DNA of 64,000 nt from Bradyrhizobium sp. BR13661 (GCF_029892425.1 NZ_JARXWB010000002.1:310001-374000); one strand, 5' to 3'. Shown: positions 44,496 through 53,878, numbered from the stretch's first letter. Numbers and translations are program-made. The notes: a model not told the origin generated them from the letters alone.

Positions 44496-46730
44496 ATGAA
44501 ACGTCTCAAGATCCTGCGCCGGTGGTTTGCGCGAAAGTTCGGCTTTGCGCGGCTGCTGTGCCTTGGGTTGCTGGTCGTGTTTGCGGCCTTGCGCGTCTGG
44601 GATCCGCCGCCGGTGCAGGAGCTGCGGCTGCGCACCTTCGACATCTTCCAGCTGATTGATCCCCGTCAAAAAACGGTGCGGCCGGTCACCATCATCGACA
44701 TCGACGACAAGAGCCTCGCCAAGTTCGGCCAATGGCCGTGGCCGCGCACGCGGATCGCGGACATGATCGGCAACCTCACCAATAACGGTGCGGTTGCGAT
44801 CGGCTTCGACGTCGTGTTCTCGGAGCCCGATCGGCTCAATCCGGATCTGGTCGCCGGCCAGATGCGCTATCTCGACGACGCCACCCGCGCCAGGCTGCGC
44901 GAGCTGCCGAGCAACGACCAGATTCTTTCCGACGCGATCAGGCGCTCGCACGTCGTCCTCGGCGAGACCGGCCTGCCGGCGGTCGAGTCCGAGCTCGACA
45001 AGACGCTGCCCTTCACCGGCGTCGCGACCGTCGGCGAGGAGAATGCCGAGAAATTCCTGTTCGAATTCCCCGGCCTGCTCCGCAACGTGCCCGTCATCGA
45101 GAAGGTCGCCGCCGGCCGTGGCCTGTTCTCGATCAAGACCGAGCGTGACGGCCTGATCCGCCGCGTGCCGATGATCATGCGCACCCAGGGCAACATGATC
45201 ATGCCCTCGCTCAGCCTGGAGATCCTGCGGGTGATCACGGGAACACCGACGCTGCTGGTCCGCACCGACAAGACCGGCATCCGCGCCATCCGCCTCAAGG
45301 GCTTCGAGATTCCGACCGACAAGAACGGCCAGCTCTGGGTGCACTACGCCAGGCAAGATCCCTCGATTTACGTCTCGGCGGCCGACGTGCTCGACAACAC
45401 CGTCTCGCCGACCAAGATCAACGGCAAGCTGGTGTTGATCGGCACATCCGCGGCCGGACTGAACGACATCAAGACCACGCCGGTGTCCTCGACCATGCCC
45501 GGCGTCGAGATCCATGCCCAGGTGCTCGAAAGTGTGCTGAGCCGCGCCGTCATCTCGCAGCCGAACTACGCGCTCGGCGTCGAATTGATCGCCGCGCTCA
45601 TCATCGGCATCCTCGTCATCATCTTCACGCCGAATCTCGGCCCGGTCCGGCTGGTGCTGGCCGGCGCGATGTTTGCCGCGGTCCTGGTCGGCACGTCCTG
45701 GTTCTATTACGCGCAGTACCGCTACCTCATCGACTTCACCTATCCGTTGCTGTCGACCACCGCGATCTACCTCACCTTCATCTTCTCGAGCTTCGTGCGC
45801 GAGCAGCGTCAGCGCGTGCAGATCCGCGGCATCTTCGCGCAATACATGTCGCCCGTGCTGGTCGAACAGCTCGCGCAATCGCCGGAGAAGGTCGTGCTCG
45901 GCGGCGAGGAGCGCGAGATGACGATCATGTTCTCCGACGTGCGCGGCTTCACCACGATCTCGGAGAGCTACAAGCACGATCCGCAAGGCCTGATCACGCT
46001 GATGAACCGCTTCCTGACGCCGCTCACGGACGTGATCATCGAGCAGAAGGGCTACGTCGACAAATACATGGGCGACGCCATCATGGCGTTCTGGAACGCA
46101 CCGCTCGACGATGCCAGGCACCAGCTCAATGCCTGCGAGGCCGCCATCCAGATGCTCGAGAAGATCGACGTGGTCAACAAGGAGCGCGAGCAGGAGGCCG
46201 CCGATGGCGGCCACGTCTACATTCCGCTCAATGTCGGCATCGGCCTCAACACCGGCATCGGCGTGGTCGGCAACATGGGCTCCGACCTCAAGAAGAACTA
46301 TTCGGTGCTCGGCGACAGCGTCAACCTGGCCTCACGCCTGGAAGGGCAGACCAAGGAATACGGCTTCCCGATCATCGTCGGCTCCCGCACGGCGCTCGCC
46401 GTCAAGGACAAGTTCGCGATCCTCGAGCTCGACTTCATCATGGTCAAGGGCAAGACCGAGCCGGAGGTGATCTATGCCATCGCCGGCCGCGAGGACGTGA
46501 TGCATTCGGCGGCGTTCCAGCGCCTGCGCAACGTCACCATCGAGATGCTCTCCTGCTACCGCGGTCGCGACTGGCAGGGCGCACTCGACGCCATCGAGCG
46601 CGGCCGCCGCAGCGAGGATGCCGACACGCTGGAAAAGCTGTTCAAGCTCTACGAAGCGCGCATCAAGGAGTTTAGAGTGAACCCGCCGCCGGAAGGCTGG
46701 ACGGGCGCATATGCTCTGCTGACGAAGTAG
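44496..46730 (+). CDS. CHASE2-domain membrane adenylate/guanylate cyclase
   Basis: This 744-residue sensor cyclase has an N-terminal helix (about 18-36), then a periplasmic CHASE2 domain (about 37-350; DIDDKSLAKFGQWPWPR and VLIGTSAAGLNDIKTTPV are typical). Three or so transmembrane helices follow (about 355-437), then a class III cyclase domain. FSDVRGFT (about 479) and KYMGDAIMAFW (about 523) carry the two metal-binding aspartates, and GDSVNLASRLE (about 606) the transition-state Asn/Arg. All catalytic residues are present, so it should make cAMP (or cGMP). It starts 83 bp after the giant adhesin gene on the same strand, suggesting co-expression and a sensory link to the cell surface. Confidence 0.9.
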   Translation: MKRLKILRRWFARKFGFARLLCLGLLVVFAALRVWDPPPVQELRLRTFDIFQLIDPRQKTVRPVTIIDIDDKSLAKFGQWPWPRTRIADMIGNLTNNGAVAIGFDVVFSEPDRLNPDLVAGQMRYLDDATRARLRELPSNDQILSDAIRRSHVVLGETGLPAVESELDKTLPFTGVATVGEENAEKFLFEFPGLLRNVPVIEKVAAGRGLFSIKTERDGLIRRVPMIMRTQGNMIMPSLSLEILRVITGTPTLLVRTDKTGIRAIRLKGFEIPTDKNGQLWVHYARQDPSIYVSAADVLDNTVSPTKINGKLVLIGTSAAGLNDIKTTPVSSTMPGVEIHAQVLESVLSRAVISQPNYALGVELIAALIIGILVIIFTPNLGPVRLVLAGAMFAAVLVGTSWFYYAQYRYLIDFTYPLLSTTAIYLTFIFSSFVREQRQRVQIRGIFAQYMSPVLVEQLAQSPEKVVLGGEEREMTIMFSDVRGFTTISESYKHDPQGLITLMNRFLTPLTDVIIEQKGYVDKYMGDAIMAFWNAPLDDARHQLNACEAAIQMLEKIDVVNKEREQEAADGGHVYIPLNVGIGLNTGIGVVGNMGSDLKKNYSVLGDSVNLASRLEGQTKEYGFPIIVGSRTALAVKDKFAILELDFIMVKGKTEPEVIYAIAGREDVMHSAAFQRLRNVTIEMLSCYRGRDWQGALDAIERGRRSEDADTLEKLFKLYEARIKEFRVNPPPEGWTGAYALLTK

Positions 46731-46766
46731 GGCGCATGTGAGGCGAGCTAGCGCCTCACAAATAGT

Positions 46767-46887
46767 GTCGTCCCGGCGCAGGCCGGGACCCATAACCACA
46801 AGATGTAATTTGGTGAAGACTGCTAACTCAGATCTCGCGTAACAACGTCTGCTGCGGAGTATGGGTCCCGGCCTACGCCGGGACGAC
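46767..46887. repeat. Dispersed inverted repeat (family C)
   Basis: GTCGTCCCGGCGCAGGCCGGG at the left end (21 bases, positions 46767-46787) is mirrored by CCCGGCCTACGCCGGGACGAC at the right end, with GACCCATA / TATGGGTC inside the arms. It lies between two convergent genes and probably ends transcription from both sides. Confidence 0.85.
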
Positions 46888-46925
46888 AGCGTGTTTGACG
46901 CACCACCGTGGCCGCATCAACGCCT

Positions 46926-48521
46926 TCACTCCACCCCGATCGTCGTCAAGTCCTGGAACCAATGCTGCGCCTGCACGAACTGCTTCACTTTCGGCGACAG
47001 CGCATGCGGGTTGGTATCGTGGACGACCCAGACCAGCACCGCATCGTCGACGATCAATGCATGCGCCTGCGCGATCAGCTCGTCCTGCTTGGCCGTGTCG
47101 AACGTCTGCTTGGCCTTGTTGATCAGCGCGTCGACCTCGGGGTTCTTGTAGCCGCCCCAGTTGACGCCGACAGGCGCGATCTGGTCGGAAGCGAAGAAGC
47201 GGACGATGGCGTAGAGCGGATCGGACGTGACATAGGCGATGTTGTTGGCGGTGATGCCGGCGTTGATCTCGTCGGCGGCGCCCTTGCGCCAATGGGTATA
47301 GAGCGTCTCGAGCTCGACCACCTTGAAGTCGATGTCGATGCCGATCTCCTTGAAACTCTGCTGCAGGAATTCGTTCATCGGCAGCGACAGCATCTGGCCG
47401 GTGCCGCCCTGCGCGATGATGAAGGTTGTCTTCAGCGGCTTTGCTTTTGAATAGCCGGCTTCCTCGACCAGCTTCTTGGCAGCGGCGAGATCATACTTGA
47501 TCTCGAAACTCGGCTTGCCGAACCAGGGGCTCGACGGATCGACCTGGCCCTTCGCCGGCTTTGCCAGCCCGTTCATCAGGCCGACGACCTCGTCACGGTT
47601 GATGGCGAGGTTCAGCGCCTTGCGCAGGCGGATGTCGGTCCAGGGCGAGCCCGGCAGGACGCTCAGATGATAATTCCAGACATGCGGCGTGACGTTGTCG
47701 ACGATCTTCATGCCGGCGGCCTTGAGCTGCGGCACGGCATCGGGCGCCGGCGTCTCGATCAGGTCGACTTGCCCTGCGAGCAGCGCATTGGTGCGCGTCA
47801 ACGCCTCCGGCATCGGTACCAGCACGATCTTGTCGACCTTCGGAATACGCTTGGCGTTCCAATAGTCCGGGTTCTTGCTGAGCTCGGCGAGCTCGCGCGG
47901 CACCAGTTTCGTCAGCTTGAACGGCCCAGTGCCGGAAGGCTGGCTCGCGAACTTGTCCCAATCCTTGCCGAGCTTCTCATATTGCGCCGGGCTCGACACC
48001 AGGAACCACAGCATTTGATACGGGAAGAAGGAGTCCACCGTCTTGGTCGTGATCTCCACGGTGAAATCATCGATCTTGGCGTAGCCGGCGACGGAGGGCA
48101 GGCGGGTCTTCACCTGCGCGCTCTGGCGCTTGTCGAATTGCGGCGCCTTGTCGTTCAACACCTTGTCGAGATTCCAGATCACCGCATCGGCGTTGAACTC
48201 GCTGCCGTCGTGAAACTTCACGCCCTTGCGAAGCGTGAAGCGCCACTTGGTCTTGTCTGTGTCGTCGACCTTCCATTCGGTGGCAAGTCCTGGCACCAGC
48301 TTGCCCGGGCGATCGGCGACGTCCATTTCCCACGCCACCAGCGGATCGTAGATCGTGTAGGCCGTGAACTGGTAGGCGCCGGCGCCGCGATCGGGCTGGC
48401 CCGTCGTCAGCGGGATATCCGCCATCGAGATGCCGTAGCGCACCACCGTTTCAGCGCGCGCCGAGATTGCGGATAGTCCCAGCGCAAGTACGGCGAGACA
48501 GGTCGATAGACGAATACGCAT
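46926..48521 (-). CDS. Periplasmic substrate-binding protein, SBP_bac_5 family (divergent paralogue)
   Basis: The 531-residue family 5 binding protein has a signal peptide (STCLAVLALGLSAISARA, about residues 5-22). The mature start ETVVRYGISMADIPLTTGQP is nearly the same as in the protein at 48723-50381, and both share LVPMPEA and PDAVPQLK/PDALPELK segments. The ATG at 48521 has GGGAG about ten bases before it; the longer frame lacks a signal. It is transcribed away from the Dpp operon, with a 201-bp shared upstream region. It may supply a second ligand to the same permease. Confidence 0.9.
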   Translation of the reverse strand: MRIRLSTCLAVLALGLSAISARAETVVRYGISMADIPLTTGQPDRGAGAYQFTAYTIYDPLVAWEMDVADRPGKLVPGLATEWKVDDTDKTKWRFTLRKGVKFHDGSEFNADAVIWNLDKVLNDKAPQFDKRQSAQVKTRLPSVAGYAKIDDFTVEITTKTVDSFFPYQMLWFLVSSPAQYEKLGKDWDKFASQPSGTGPFKLTKLVPRELAELSKNPDYWNAKRIPKVDKIVLVPMPEALTRTNALLAGQVDLIETPAPDAVPQLKAAGMKIVDNVTPHVWNYHLSVLPGSPWTDIRLRKALNLAINRDEVVGLMNGLAKPAKGQVDPSSPWFGKPSFEIKYDLAAAKKLVEEAGYSKAKPLKTTFIIAQGGTGQMLSLPMNEFLQQSFKEIGIDIDFKVVELETLYTHWRKGAADEINAGITANNIAYVTSDPLYAIVRFFASDQIAPVGVNWGGYKNPEVDALINKAKQTFDTAKQDELIAQAHALIVDDAVLVWVVHDTNPHALSPKVKQFVQAQHWFQDLTTIGVE

Positions 48522-48722
48522 GGCCCAAAGCTCCCAGGAAGACGTTGGGGCCAAACCTGCAATCTTGATGCCAGAATAGGCAGCGCGGCGCCTCTGCATC
48601 CACGCGATCACAAGAACTTGTCGTCGCAGGGGCAATTTGCAGAATAAGTTTCCCCATTGGCATAGCCATTGCATACGTTTGCATCAAAATTAATCATCGA
48701 TATCAGGAAAAGGATTGAGGCG

Positions 48723-50381
48723 ATGCTTATCAAGATAACCGCGCGTGCAGTACTGGTCGCTGCACTCGCCTTGACGACTGCGGCGGCATGGCCGCGCGCG
48801 GCCGGCGCGGAAACGGTGCTGCGCATCGGCATGACGGCTGCCGATATTCCGCGCACGCTCGGCCAGCCCGACCAGGGTTTTGAAGGCAACCGCTTCACCG
48901 GCGTCACCATGTATGACGCGCTGACCGGCTGGGACCTGTCGTCCGCCGACAAGGCCAGCGTGGTGATTCCGGGGCTGGCGGCCGAGTGGAAGGTCGATGA
49001 TGGCGACAAGACCAAATGGACCTTCAAGCTGCGTCCCGGCGTGACCTTCCACGACGGCACCCCGTTCAACGCCGATGCTGTGGTGTGGAACGTCGAGAAG
49101 GTCTTGAAGCAGGACGCGCCGCAGTTCGATCCGAGCCAGGTCGGCGTCACCGCGACGCGCATGCCGACGCTGACTTCTGCGAAGAAGATCGACGACATGA
49201 CGGTCGAGCTCACCACCAAGGAGCCCGACAGCTTCCTGCCGATCAACCTCACCAACCTCTTCATGGCGAGCCCGGCGAAGTGGCAGCACTTCTATGACAA
49301 GGCTGAAGGCGCTGATGCCAAGGCGAAGTCGCAGGCCGCCTGGACCGCCTTTGCCAAGGACGCCGCGGGCACCGGCCCGTGGAAGATGGCGAGCTTCACG
49401 CCGCGCGAGCGGCTCGAGCTCGTCAAGAATGCGGACTACTGGGACAAGGCCCGCGTGCCCAAGATCGACAAGATGGTGCTGGTGCCGATGCCGGAAGCCA
49501 ATGCGCGCACCGCGGCGCTGCTGTCGGGACAGGTCGATTGGGTCGAGGCGCCGGCGCCGGATGCGCTGCCTGAGCTCAAGCAGCGCGGCTTCAAGCTCTA
49601 CGCCAACGAGCAGCCGCATGTCTGGCCCTGGCAGTTCTCGCGCGTCGAAGGCTCGCCCTGGAACGATATCCGCGTGCGCAAGGCCGCCAATCTCTGCGTC
49701 GATCGCGAAGGCCTCAAGGACGGCCTGCTCGCCGGCCTGATGGTGCCCGCGTCAGGCACGTTCGAGCCCGGCCATCCCTGGCGGGGCAAGCCGACCTTCG
49801 AGATCAAATACGACAAGGCTGCTGCGCAAAAACTGATGCAGGAAGCGGGCTTCGGTCCGAACAGGAAGCTGACCGTGAAGATCCAGACGTCTGCTTCAGG
49901 GTCAGGCCAGATGCAGCCGCTGCCGATGAACGAATATCTCCAGCAGGCGCTCGCCGAATGTTATTTCGACGTGCAGCTTGATGTCATCGAGTGGAATACG
50001 CTGTTCACCAATTGGCGCCGCGGCGCCAAGGACCCCTCCGCCAACGGCGCCAATGCGACCAACGTCACCTATGCGGCGATGGACCCGTTCTTCGCGCTGG
50101 TGCGCTTCCTGCAATCGACCATGGCGCCGCCGGTCTCGAACAATTGGGGCTACATCAACAACCCCAAGTTCGACGAGCTCGTGAAGAAGGCGCGGCAGAC
50201 CTTCGATCCCGCCGCGCGTGACGCTGCGCTCGCCGAGCTTCACGCGGCCTCCGTCGACGACGCAGCCTTCCTCTACGTCGCCCACGACGTTGGCCCGCGC
50301 GCCATGAGCCCGAAGGTGACAGGCGTGATCCAGCCGAAGAGCTGGTTCATCGATTTCTCGCCGATCGCGATGACGCCGTAA
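48723..50381 (+). CDS. Periplasmic substrate-binding protein, SBP_bac_5 family (Dpp operon)
   Basis: The 552-residue precursor has a signal peptide (AVLVAALALTTAAAWPRAAGA, about 9-29). The mature protein has WKVDDGDKTKWTFKLRPGVTFHDGTPFNADAV split over residues 87-120 and AAGTGPWK (about 215), as in family 5 peptide-type binding proteins. It heads the operon of two permeases, two ATPases and an amidase. That context suggests a ligand with an amide bond, not necessarily a peptide. GAGG lies just before the ATG at 48723. Confidence 0.92.
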   Translation: MLIKITARAVLVAALALTTAAAWPRAAGAETVLRIGMTAADIPRTLGQPDQGFEGNRFTGVTMYDALTGWDLSSADKASVVIPGLAAEWKVDDGDKTKWTFKLRPGVTFHDGTPFNADAVVWNVEKVLKQDAPQFDPSQVGVTATRMPTLTSAKKIDDMTVELTTKEPDSFLPINLTNLFMASPAKWQHFYDKAEGADAKAKSQAAWTAFAKDAAGTGPWKMASFTPRERLELVKNADYWDKARVPKIDKMVLVPMPEANARTAALLSGQVDWVEAPAPDALPELKQRGFKLYANEQPHVWPWQFSRVEGSPWNDIRVRKAANLCVDREGLKDGLLAGLMVPASGTFEPGHPWRGKPTFEIKYDKAAAQKLMQEAGFGPNRKLTVKIQTSASGSGQMQPLPMNEYLQQALAECYFDVQLDVIEWNTLFTNWRRGAKDPSANGANATNVTYAAMDPFFALVRFLQSTMAPPVSNNWGYINNPKFDELVKKARQTFDPAARDAALAELHAASVDDAAFLYVAHDVGPRAMSPKVTGVIQPKSWFIDFSPIAMTP

Positions 50382-50401
50382 CTGTAGCAACGAACTCGCT
50401 G

Positions 50402-50558
50402 CACCCTCTCCCCTTGCGGGAGAGGGTGGCTTCGCGAAGCGAAGCCGGGTGAGGGGTCTCTATCCGCGAGTGACCTCTCTCCTTTGGAATGATCGCATCC
50501 GCGGATAGAACCCCTCATCCGGCGCTTGCGCGCCACCTTCTCCCGCAAGGGGAGAAGG
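50402..50558. repeat. Dispersed hairpin repeat pair (family A), second site
   Basis: Two units face each other. The left (reverse) has CCCTCTCCCCTTGCGGGAGAGGG then the stem GGCTTCG-CGAAG-CGAAGCC then GGGTGAGGGG. The right has CCCCTCATCC then GGCGC-TTGC-GCGCC then TTCTCCCGCAAGGGGAGAA. The inner stems differ from those at 2311-2455 and 52482-52610, but each is self-complementary. Confidence 0.85.
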
Positions 50559-50574
50559 GAAGAAAGAACCCGAC

Positions 50575-51528
50575 GTGCTCGCCTACATCGCCAGACGCAT
50601 CGTCTATGTCATCCCGATCGTCATCAGCGTGGCGCTGGTGTGCTTTCTGCTCGTGCATATCACGCCCGGCGATCCGCTGGTCGCGGTGCTCCCCGCAGAT
50701 GCCTCGCAGGAGCTCGCGGCGCAGCTTCGCGCCGCCTATGGGTTTGACCGGCCGTTGCCGGTGCAGTTCGGGCTTTGGCTGCTCCGTGCCCTTCACGGCG
50801 ATCTCGGCAATTCCATTGCCACCGGTCGCCCTGTGCTCGCCGAAGTCCTGCGCGCCGTCGGCAACACCGTGACGCTGGCGATTGCCGCTGCCATCATCGG
50901 CTTCACCATGGGCATCCTGCTCGGCCTGATCGCCGGCTATTTCCGCGAGACCTGGATCGACAAGCTCGCGACGTCGTTCGCCATCGCCGGCGTCTCGGTG
51001 CCGCATTACTGGCTCGGCATGGTGCTCGTCATCATCTTCTCGGTGGAGCTGAACTGGCTGCCCGCGGTCGGCGCCGGTCCCGGCGGCTCCGCCGCATGGG
51101 CCTGGGACTGGGACCACCTTAAATATCTCGTGCTGCCGGCGATCACGACGTCGGTGATCCCGATGGGCATCGTCACCCGCACCGTGCGCGCGCTCACCGG
51201 CGACATCCTCAGCCAGGATTTCGTCGAGGCGTTGCGCGCCAAGGGCCTGCACGAGCGAGGGGTGTTCCGCCACGTCATCAAGAATGCCGCGCCGACCGCG
51301 CTTGCGGTGATGGGGCTGCAACTCGGTTACATGCTTGGCGGCTCGATCCTGATCGAGACCGTGTTCTCCTGGCCGGGTTCGGGCTTCCTGCTCAACTCCG
51401 CGATCTTCCAGCGCGACCTGCCGCTGCTGCAGGGCACGATCCTGGTGCTGGCACTGTTCTTCGTTGTCCTCAACCTGCTGGTCGACATCGCCCAAGCCGC
51501 GATCGATCCACGCATCAAGCGGGGCTAG
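50575..51528 (+). CDS. Opp/Dpp-type ABC transporter permease, DppB-like
   Basis: This 317-residue inner-membrane permease starts MLAYIARRIVYVIPIV and carries the DppB motif HITPGDP (about residues 27-33). Six transmembrane segments follow. FVEALRAKGLHERGVFRHVIKNA is the ATPase-contact loop, and LIETVFSWPGSGFLL matches the family. The start is a GTG at 50575, placed just after the family A repeat, with only a weak purine-rich stretch before it. Confidence 0.93.
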   Translation: MLAYIARRIVYVIPIVISVALVCFLLVHITPGDPLVAVLPADASQELAAQLRAAYGFDRPLPVQFGLWLLRALHGDLGNSIATGRPVLAEVLRAVGNTVTLAIAAAIIGFTMGILLGLIAGYFRETWIDKLATSFAIAGVSVPHYWLGMVLVIIFSVELNWLPAVGAGPGGSAAWAWDWDHLKYLVLPAITTSVIPMGIVTRTVRALTGDILSQDFVEALRAKGLHERGVFRHVIKNAAPTALAVMGLQLGYMLGGSILIETVFSWPGSGFLLNSAIFQRDLPLLQGTILVLALFFVVLNLLVDIAQAAIDPRIKRG

Positions 51529-51531
51529 CCG

Positions 51532-52434
51532 ATGAGCGAGCTCCCGTTGTCCGCCACCGCCGATGCCGCGCTTCAGGCCGCGCCCGCCTCCAAGGCGCGC
51601 GGCTATTGGGCGACGGTCGGCCGCCGCATCCTGCGCGACAAGGTCAGCATGGCCTGCGCCATCGTGCTGCTGTTGATCTTCGTCTCTGCGATCCTGGCGC
51701 CATGGCTCGGGCTTGAAGATCCCTACAAGGGCTCGATGATCCGCCGTCTCCGCCACATCGGCACGGTTGGCTACCCGCTCGGCACCGACGAGCTCGGCCG
51801 CGATATGCTGGCGCGGCTGATCTATGGCGGGCGGCTGTCGCTGGTCATCGGCATCTTGCCTGTGATCCTCGCCTTCTGCATCGGCACCTCGCTCGGCATC
51901 ATTGCCGGCTATGTCGGCGGCAAGCTCAACACCGCGATCATGCGCACGGTCGATGTGTTCTACGCCTTTCCCTCCGTGCTGCTGGCGATCGCGATCTCGG
52001 GCGCGCTCGGCGCCGGCATCCTCAACTCCATCGTGGCGCTCACCATCGTGTTCGTGCCGCAGATCACCCGCGTGGCCGAAAGCGTCACCACCGGCGTGCG
52101 CAACATGGATTTCGTCGAAGCCGCGCGCGCCTCGGGTGCCGGGCCGTTCACGATCATGCGCGTGCACATTCTCGGCAACGTGCTGGGCGCGATCTTCGTC
52201 TATGCCACCAGCCTCATTTCGGTCTCGATGATCCTGGCCGCCGGTCTCTCCTTCCTCGGCCTGGGGACAAAACCGCCGGAGCCGGAATGGGGCCTGATGC
52301 TCAACACCCTGCGCACCGCGATCTACGTCAATCCCTGGGTCGCAGCCTTGCCGGGCGCGATGATCTTCGCCGTCTCGATTTGCTTCAATCTGCTCTCGGA
52401 CGGCCTGCGCAGCGCCATGGACATCAGGAATTGA
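51532..52434 (+). CDS. Opp/Dpp-type ABC transporter permease, DppC-like
   Basis: This 300-residue partner permease has an Ala-rich cytoplasmic N-terminus (about 30 residues), a first transmembrane helix, then PLGTDELGRDMLARLIYGGRLSL (split over residues 82-104), the DppC hallmark. FVEAARASGAG is the ATPase-contact motif, and LSFLGLGTKPPEPEWG follows. It begins three bases after the DppB stop. Confidence 0.94.
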   Translation: MSELPLSATADAALQAAPASKARGYWATVGRRILRDKVSMACAIVLLLIFVSAILAPWLGLEDPYKGSMIRRLRHIGTVGYPLGTDELGRDMLARLIYGGRLSLVIGILPVILAFCIGTSLGIIAGYVGGKLNTAIMRTVDVFYAFPSVLLAIAISGALGAGILNSIVALTIVFVPQITRVAESVTTGVRNMDFVEAARASGAGPFTIMRVHILGNVLGAIFVYATSLISVSMILAAGLSFLGLGTKPPEPEWGLMLNTLRTAIYVNPWVAALPGAMIFAVSICFNLLSDGLRSAMDIRN

Positions 52435-52481
52435 GTAATGATGAGTGAAGCGCAGATTGTTGCGGCGTCGGCGGTGAATCA

Positions 52482-52610
52482 CCTCTCCCATAGGGAGAGG
52501 TCGGATTGCATCGCAAGATGCAATCCGGGTGAGGGGTTTCGCTGCATCGAGTTTGCCGCGCCCCCTCACCCGCGCCTTCGGCGCGACCTCTCCCCGGCGG
52601 GGAGAGGTGG
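52482..52610. repeat. Dispersed hairpin repeat pair (family A), third site
   Basis: The left (reverse) unit has ACCTCTCCCATAGGGAGAGGT then the stem GGATTGCATC-GCAA-GATGCAATCC, then GGGTGAGGGG. The right unit has CCCCTCACC, the stem CGCGCC-TTC-GGCGCG, then CCTCTCCCCGGCGGGGAGAGG. It lies between the permease and ATPase genes, and its right end runs straight into the GGGAGG ribosome site of the next gene. Confidence 0.85.
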
Positions 52611-52622
52611 GAGGCCGTGCCC

Positions 52623-53684
52623 ATGAGCGAGACCAACACCTCTGTCGCCATGCTGGAGCCGGTCGAGGACGTCGGCGGCGTCGCGCAGCCGCTGCTTCAG
52701 GTCAACGGCCTGACAAAACACTTTCCGGTTCGCGGCGGGCTGTTTGCGGCAAAGCGCACCGTGCGGGCCGTCGACAATGTCTCCTTCTCCGTCGCCAAGG
52801 GCGAGACCGTCGGCATCGTCGGCGAATCCGGTTGCGGCAAGTCCACCACTGCGCGCCTCCTGATGCATCTGATGCCGCGCGATACCGGCGACATCATCTA
52901 TGACGGCATGAGCGTCGGGCAATCGCTGAGCTTGCGCGAGTTGCGCCGCGGCATGCAGATGGTGTTCCAGGATTCCTATGCCTCGCTCAATCCGCGCCTG
53001 ACGATCGAGGAGTCCATCGCCTTCGGCCCCAAGGTCCACGGCATGGCTGACGGCACGGCACGCATGCTGGCGCGGGAGCTGCTCGGCAAGGTCGGCTTGC
53101 GACCTGAAAATTTCGCCAATCGCTATCCGCACGAGATCTCCGGTGGCCAGCGCCAGCGCGTCAACATCGCGCGTGCGCTGGCGCTGTCGCCGCGGCTGGT
53201 GATCCTGGATGAAGCCGTCTCCGCGCTCGACAAATCAGTCGAGGCGCAGGTGCTGAATTTGCTTGCCGACCTCAAGCGCGAGTTCGGCCTGACCTATCTC
53301 TTCATCAGCCACGACCTCAACGTCGTGCGCTACATCAGCGACCGCGTGCTGGTGATGTATCTCGGCGAAGTCGTCGAGCTCGGCCCGGTCGACCAGGTCT
53401 GGGACAGCCCCGCGCATCCCTATACGCGGGCACTTCTGGCGGCGATGCCGTCCTCCGATCCGGACAGGCGCACCGAGAAGCCGCCGATCTCGGGCGATCC
53501 GCCCAATCCGATCGACCCGCCGTCGGGCTGTCGCTTCCACACCCGTTGCCCGTTTGCGGAGCCGCTCTGCGCAAATGCGACACCAAAGCTCACCGCGCTG
53601 GATAGAATGGGCCACGAGGCTGCCTGCTACATGGCCGTTCCGGGATCTGGCCATAGCCGTGCGCCGAGAGAGGAAACCGCATGA
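52623..53684 (+). CDS. Opp/Dpp-type ABC transporter ATP-binding protein, DppF-like
   Basis: This 353-residue ATPase shows Walker [10 protein letters not shown] (about residues 66-74), Q-loop [13 protein letters not shown], signature [15 protein letters not shown] and Walker [18 protein letters not shown] replaces the usual DEP. The C-terminal oligopeptide-transporter domain has the [14 protein letters not shown] cysteine cluster (about 302-315) that binds an iron-sulphur cluster in DppD/F proteins. ATG 52623 has GGGAGG eight bases upstream. It overlaps the small AtzG-like gene by four bases. Confidence 0.93.
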   Translation: MSETNTSVAMLEPVEDVGGVAQPLLQVNGLTKHFPVRGGLFAAKRTVRAVDNVSFSVAKGETVGIVGESGCGKSTTARLLMHLMPRDTGDIIYDGMSVGQSLSLRELRRGMQMVFQDSYASLNPRLTIEESIAFGPKVHGMADGTARMLARELLGKVGLRPENFANRYPHEISGGQRQRVNIARALALSPRLVILDEAVSALDKSVEAQVLNLLADLKREFGLTYLFISHDLNVVRYISDRVLVMYLGEVVELGPVDQVWDSPAHPYTRALLAAMPSSDPDRRTEKPPISGDPPNPIDPPSGCRFHTRCPFAEPLCANATPKLTALDRMGHEAACYMAVPGSGHSRAPREETA

Positions 53685-53878
53685 CGAGACCAACGACAAA
53701 AGAAATCCAGGCGACGGCGCAGATCGCCGGCATTCCCGTGAACGACGAGATCGCGACGCGCATTTCCAACTCCATCGGACCTGCGTTCGAAGGCTTTGCG
53801 GTCATCGCCGGCACGCTACCGTTCGACCTCGAGCCCGCGCACTATCCGCTTGCGCAAGCCGCGAAGGTCTCGACATGA
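53681..53878 (+). CDS. Small AtzG-like protein (DUF4089), partner of the downstream amidase
   Basis: This 65-residue protein has helices around IQATAQIAGIPVNDEIATRISNSIGPAF and the C-terminal FDLEPAHYPL. The latter resembles the DxEPAPVF-type end of AtzG, a GatC-like peptide that binds and stabilises the amidase AtzE. Length and position fit that family: its stop overlaps the amidase start (ATGA), and its own start overlaps the ATPase gene. The similarity is recognised by pattern only. It probably forms a complex with the amidase. Confidence 0.7.
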   Translation: MTRPTTKEIQATAQIAGIPVNDEIATRISNSIGPAFEGFAVIAGTLPFDLEPAHYPLAQAAKVST

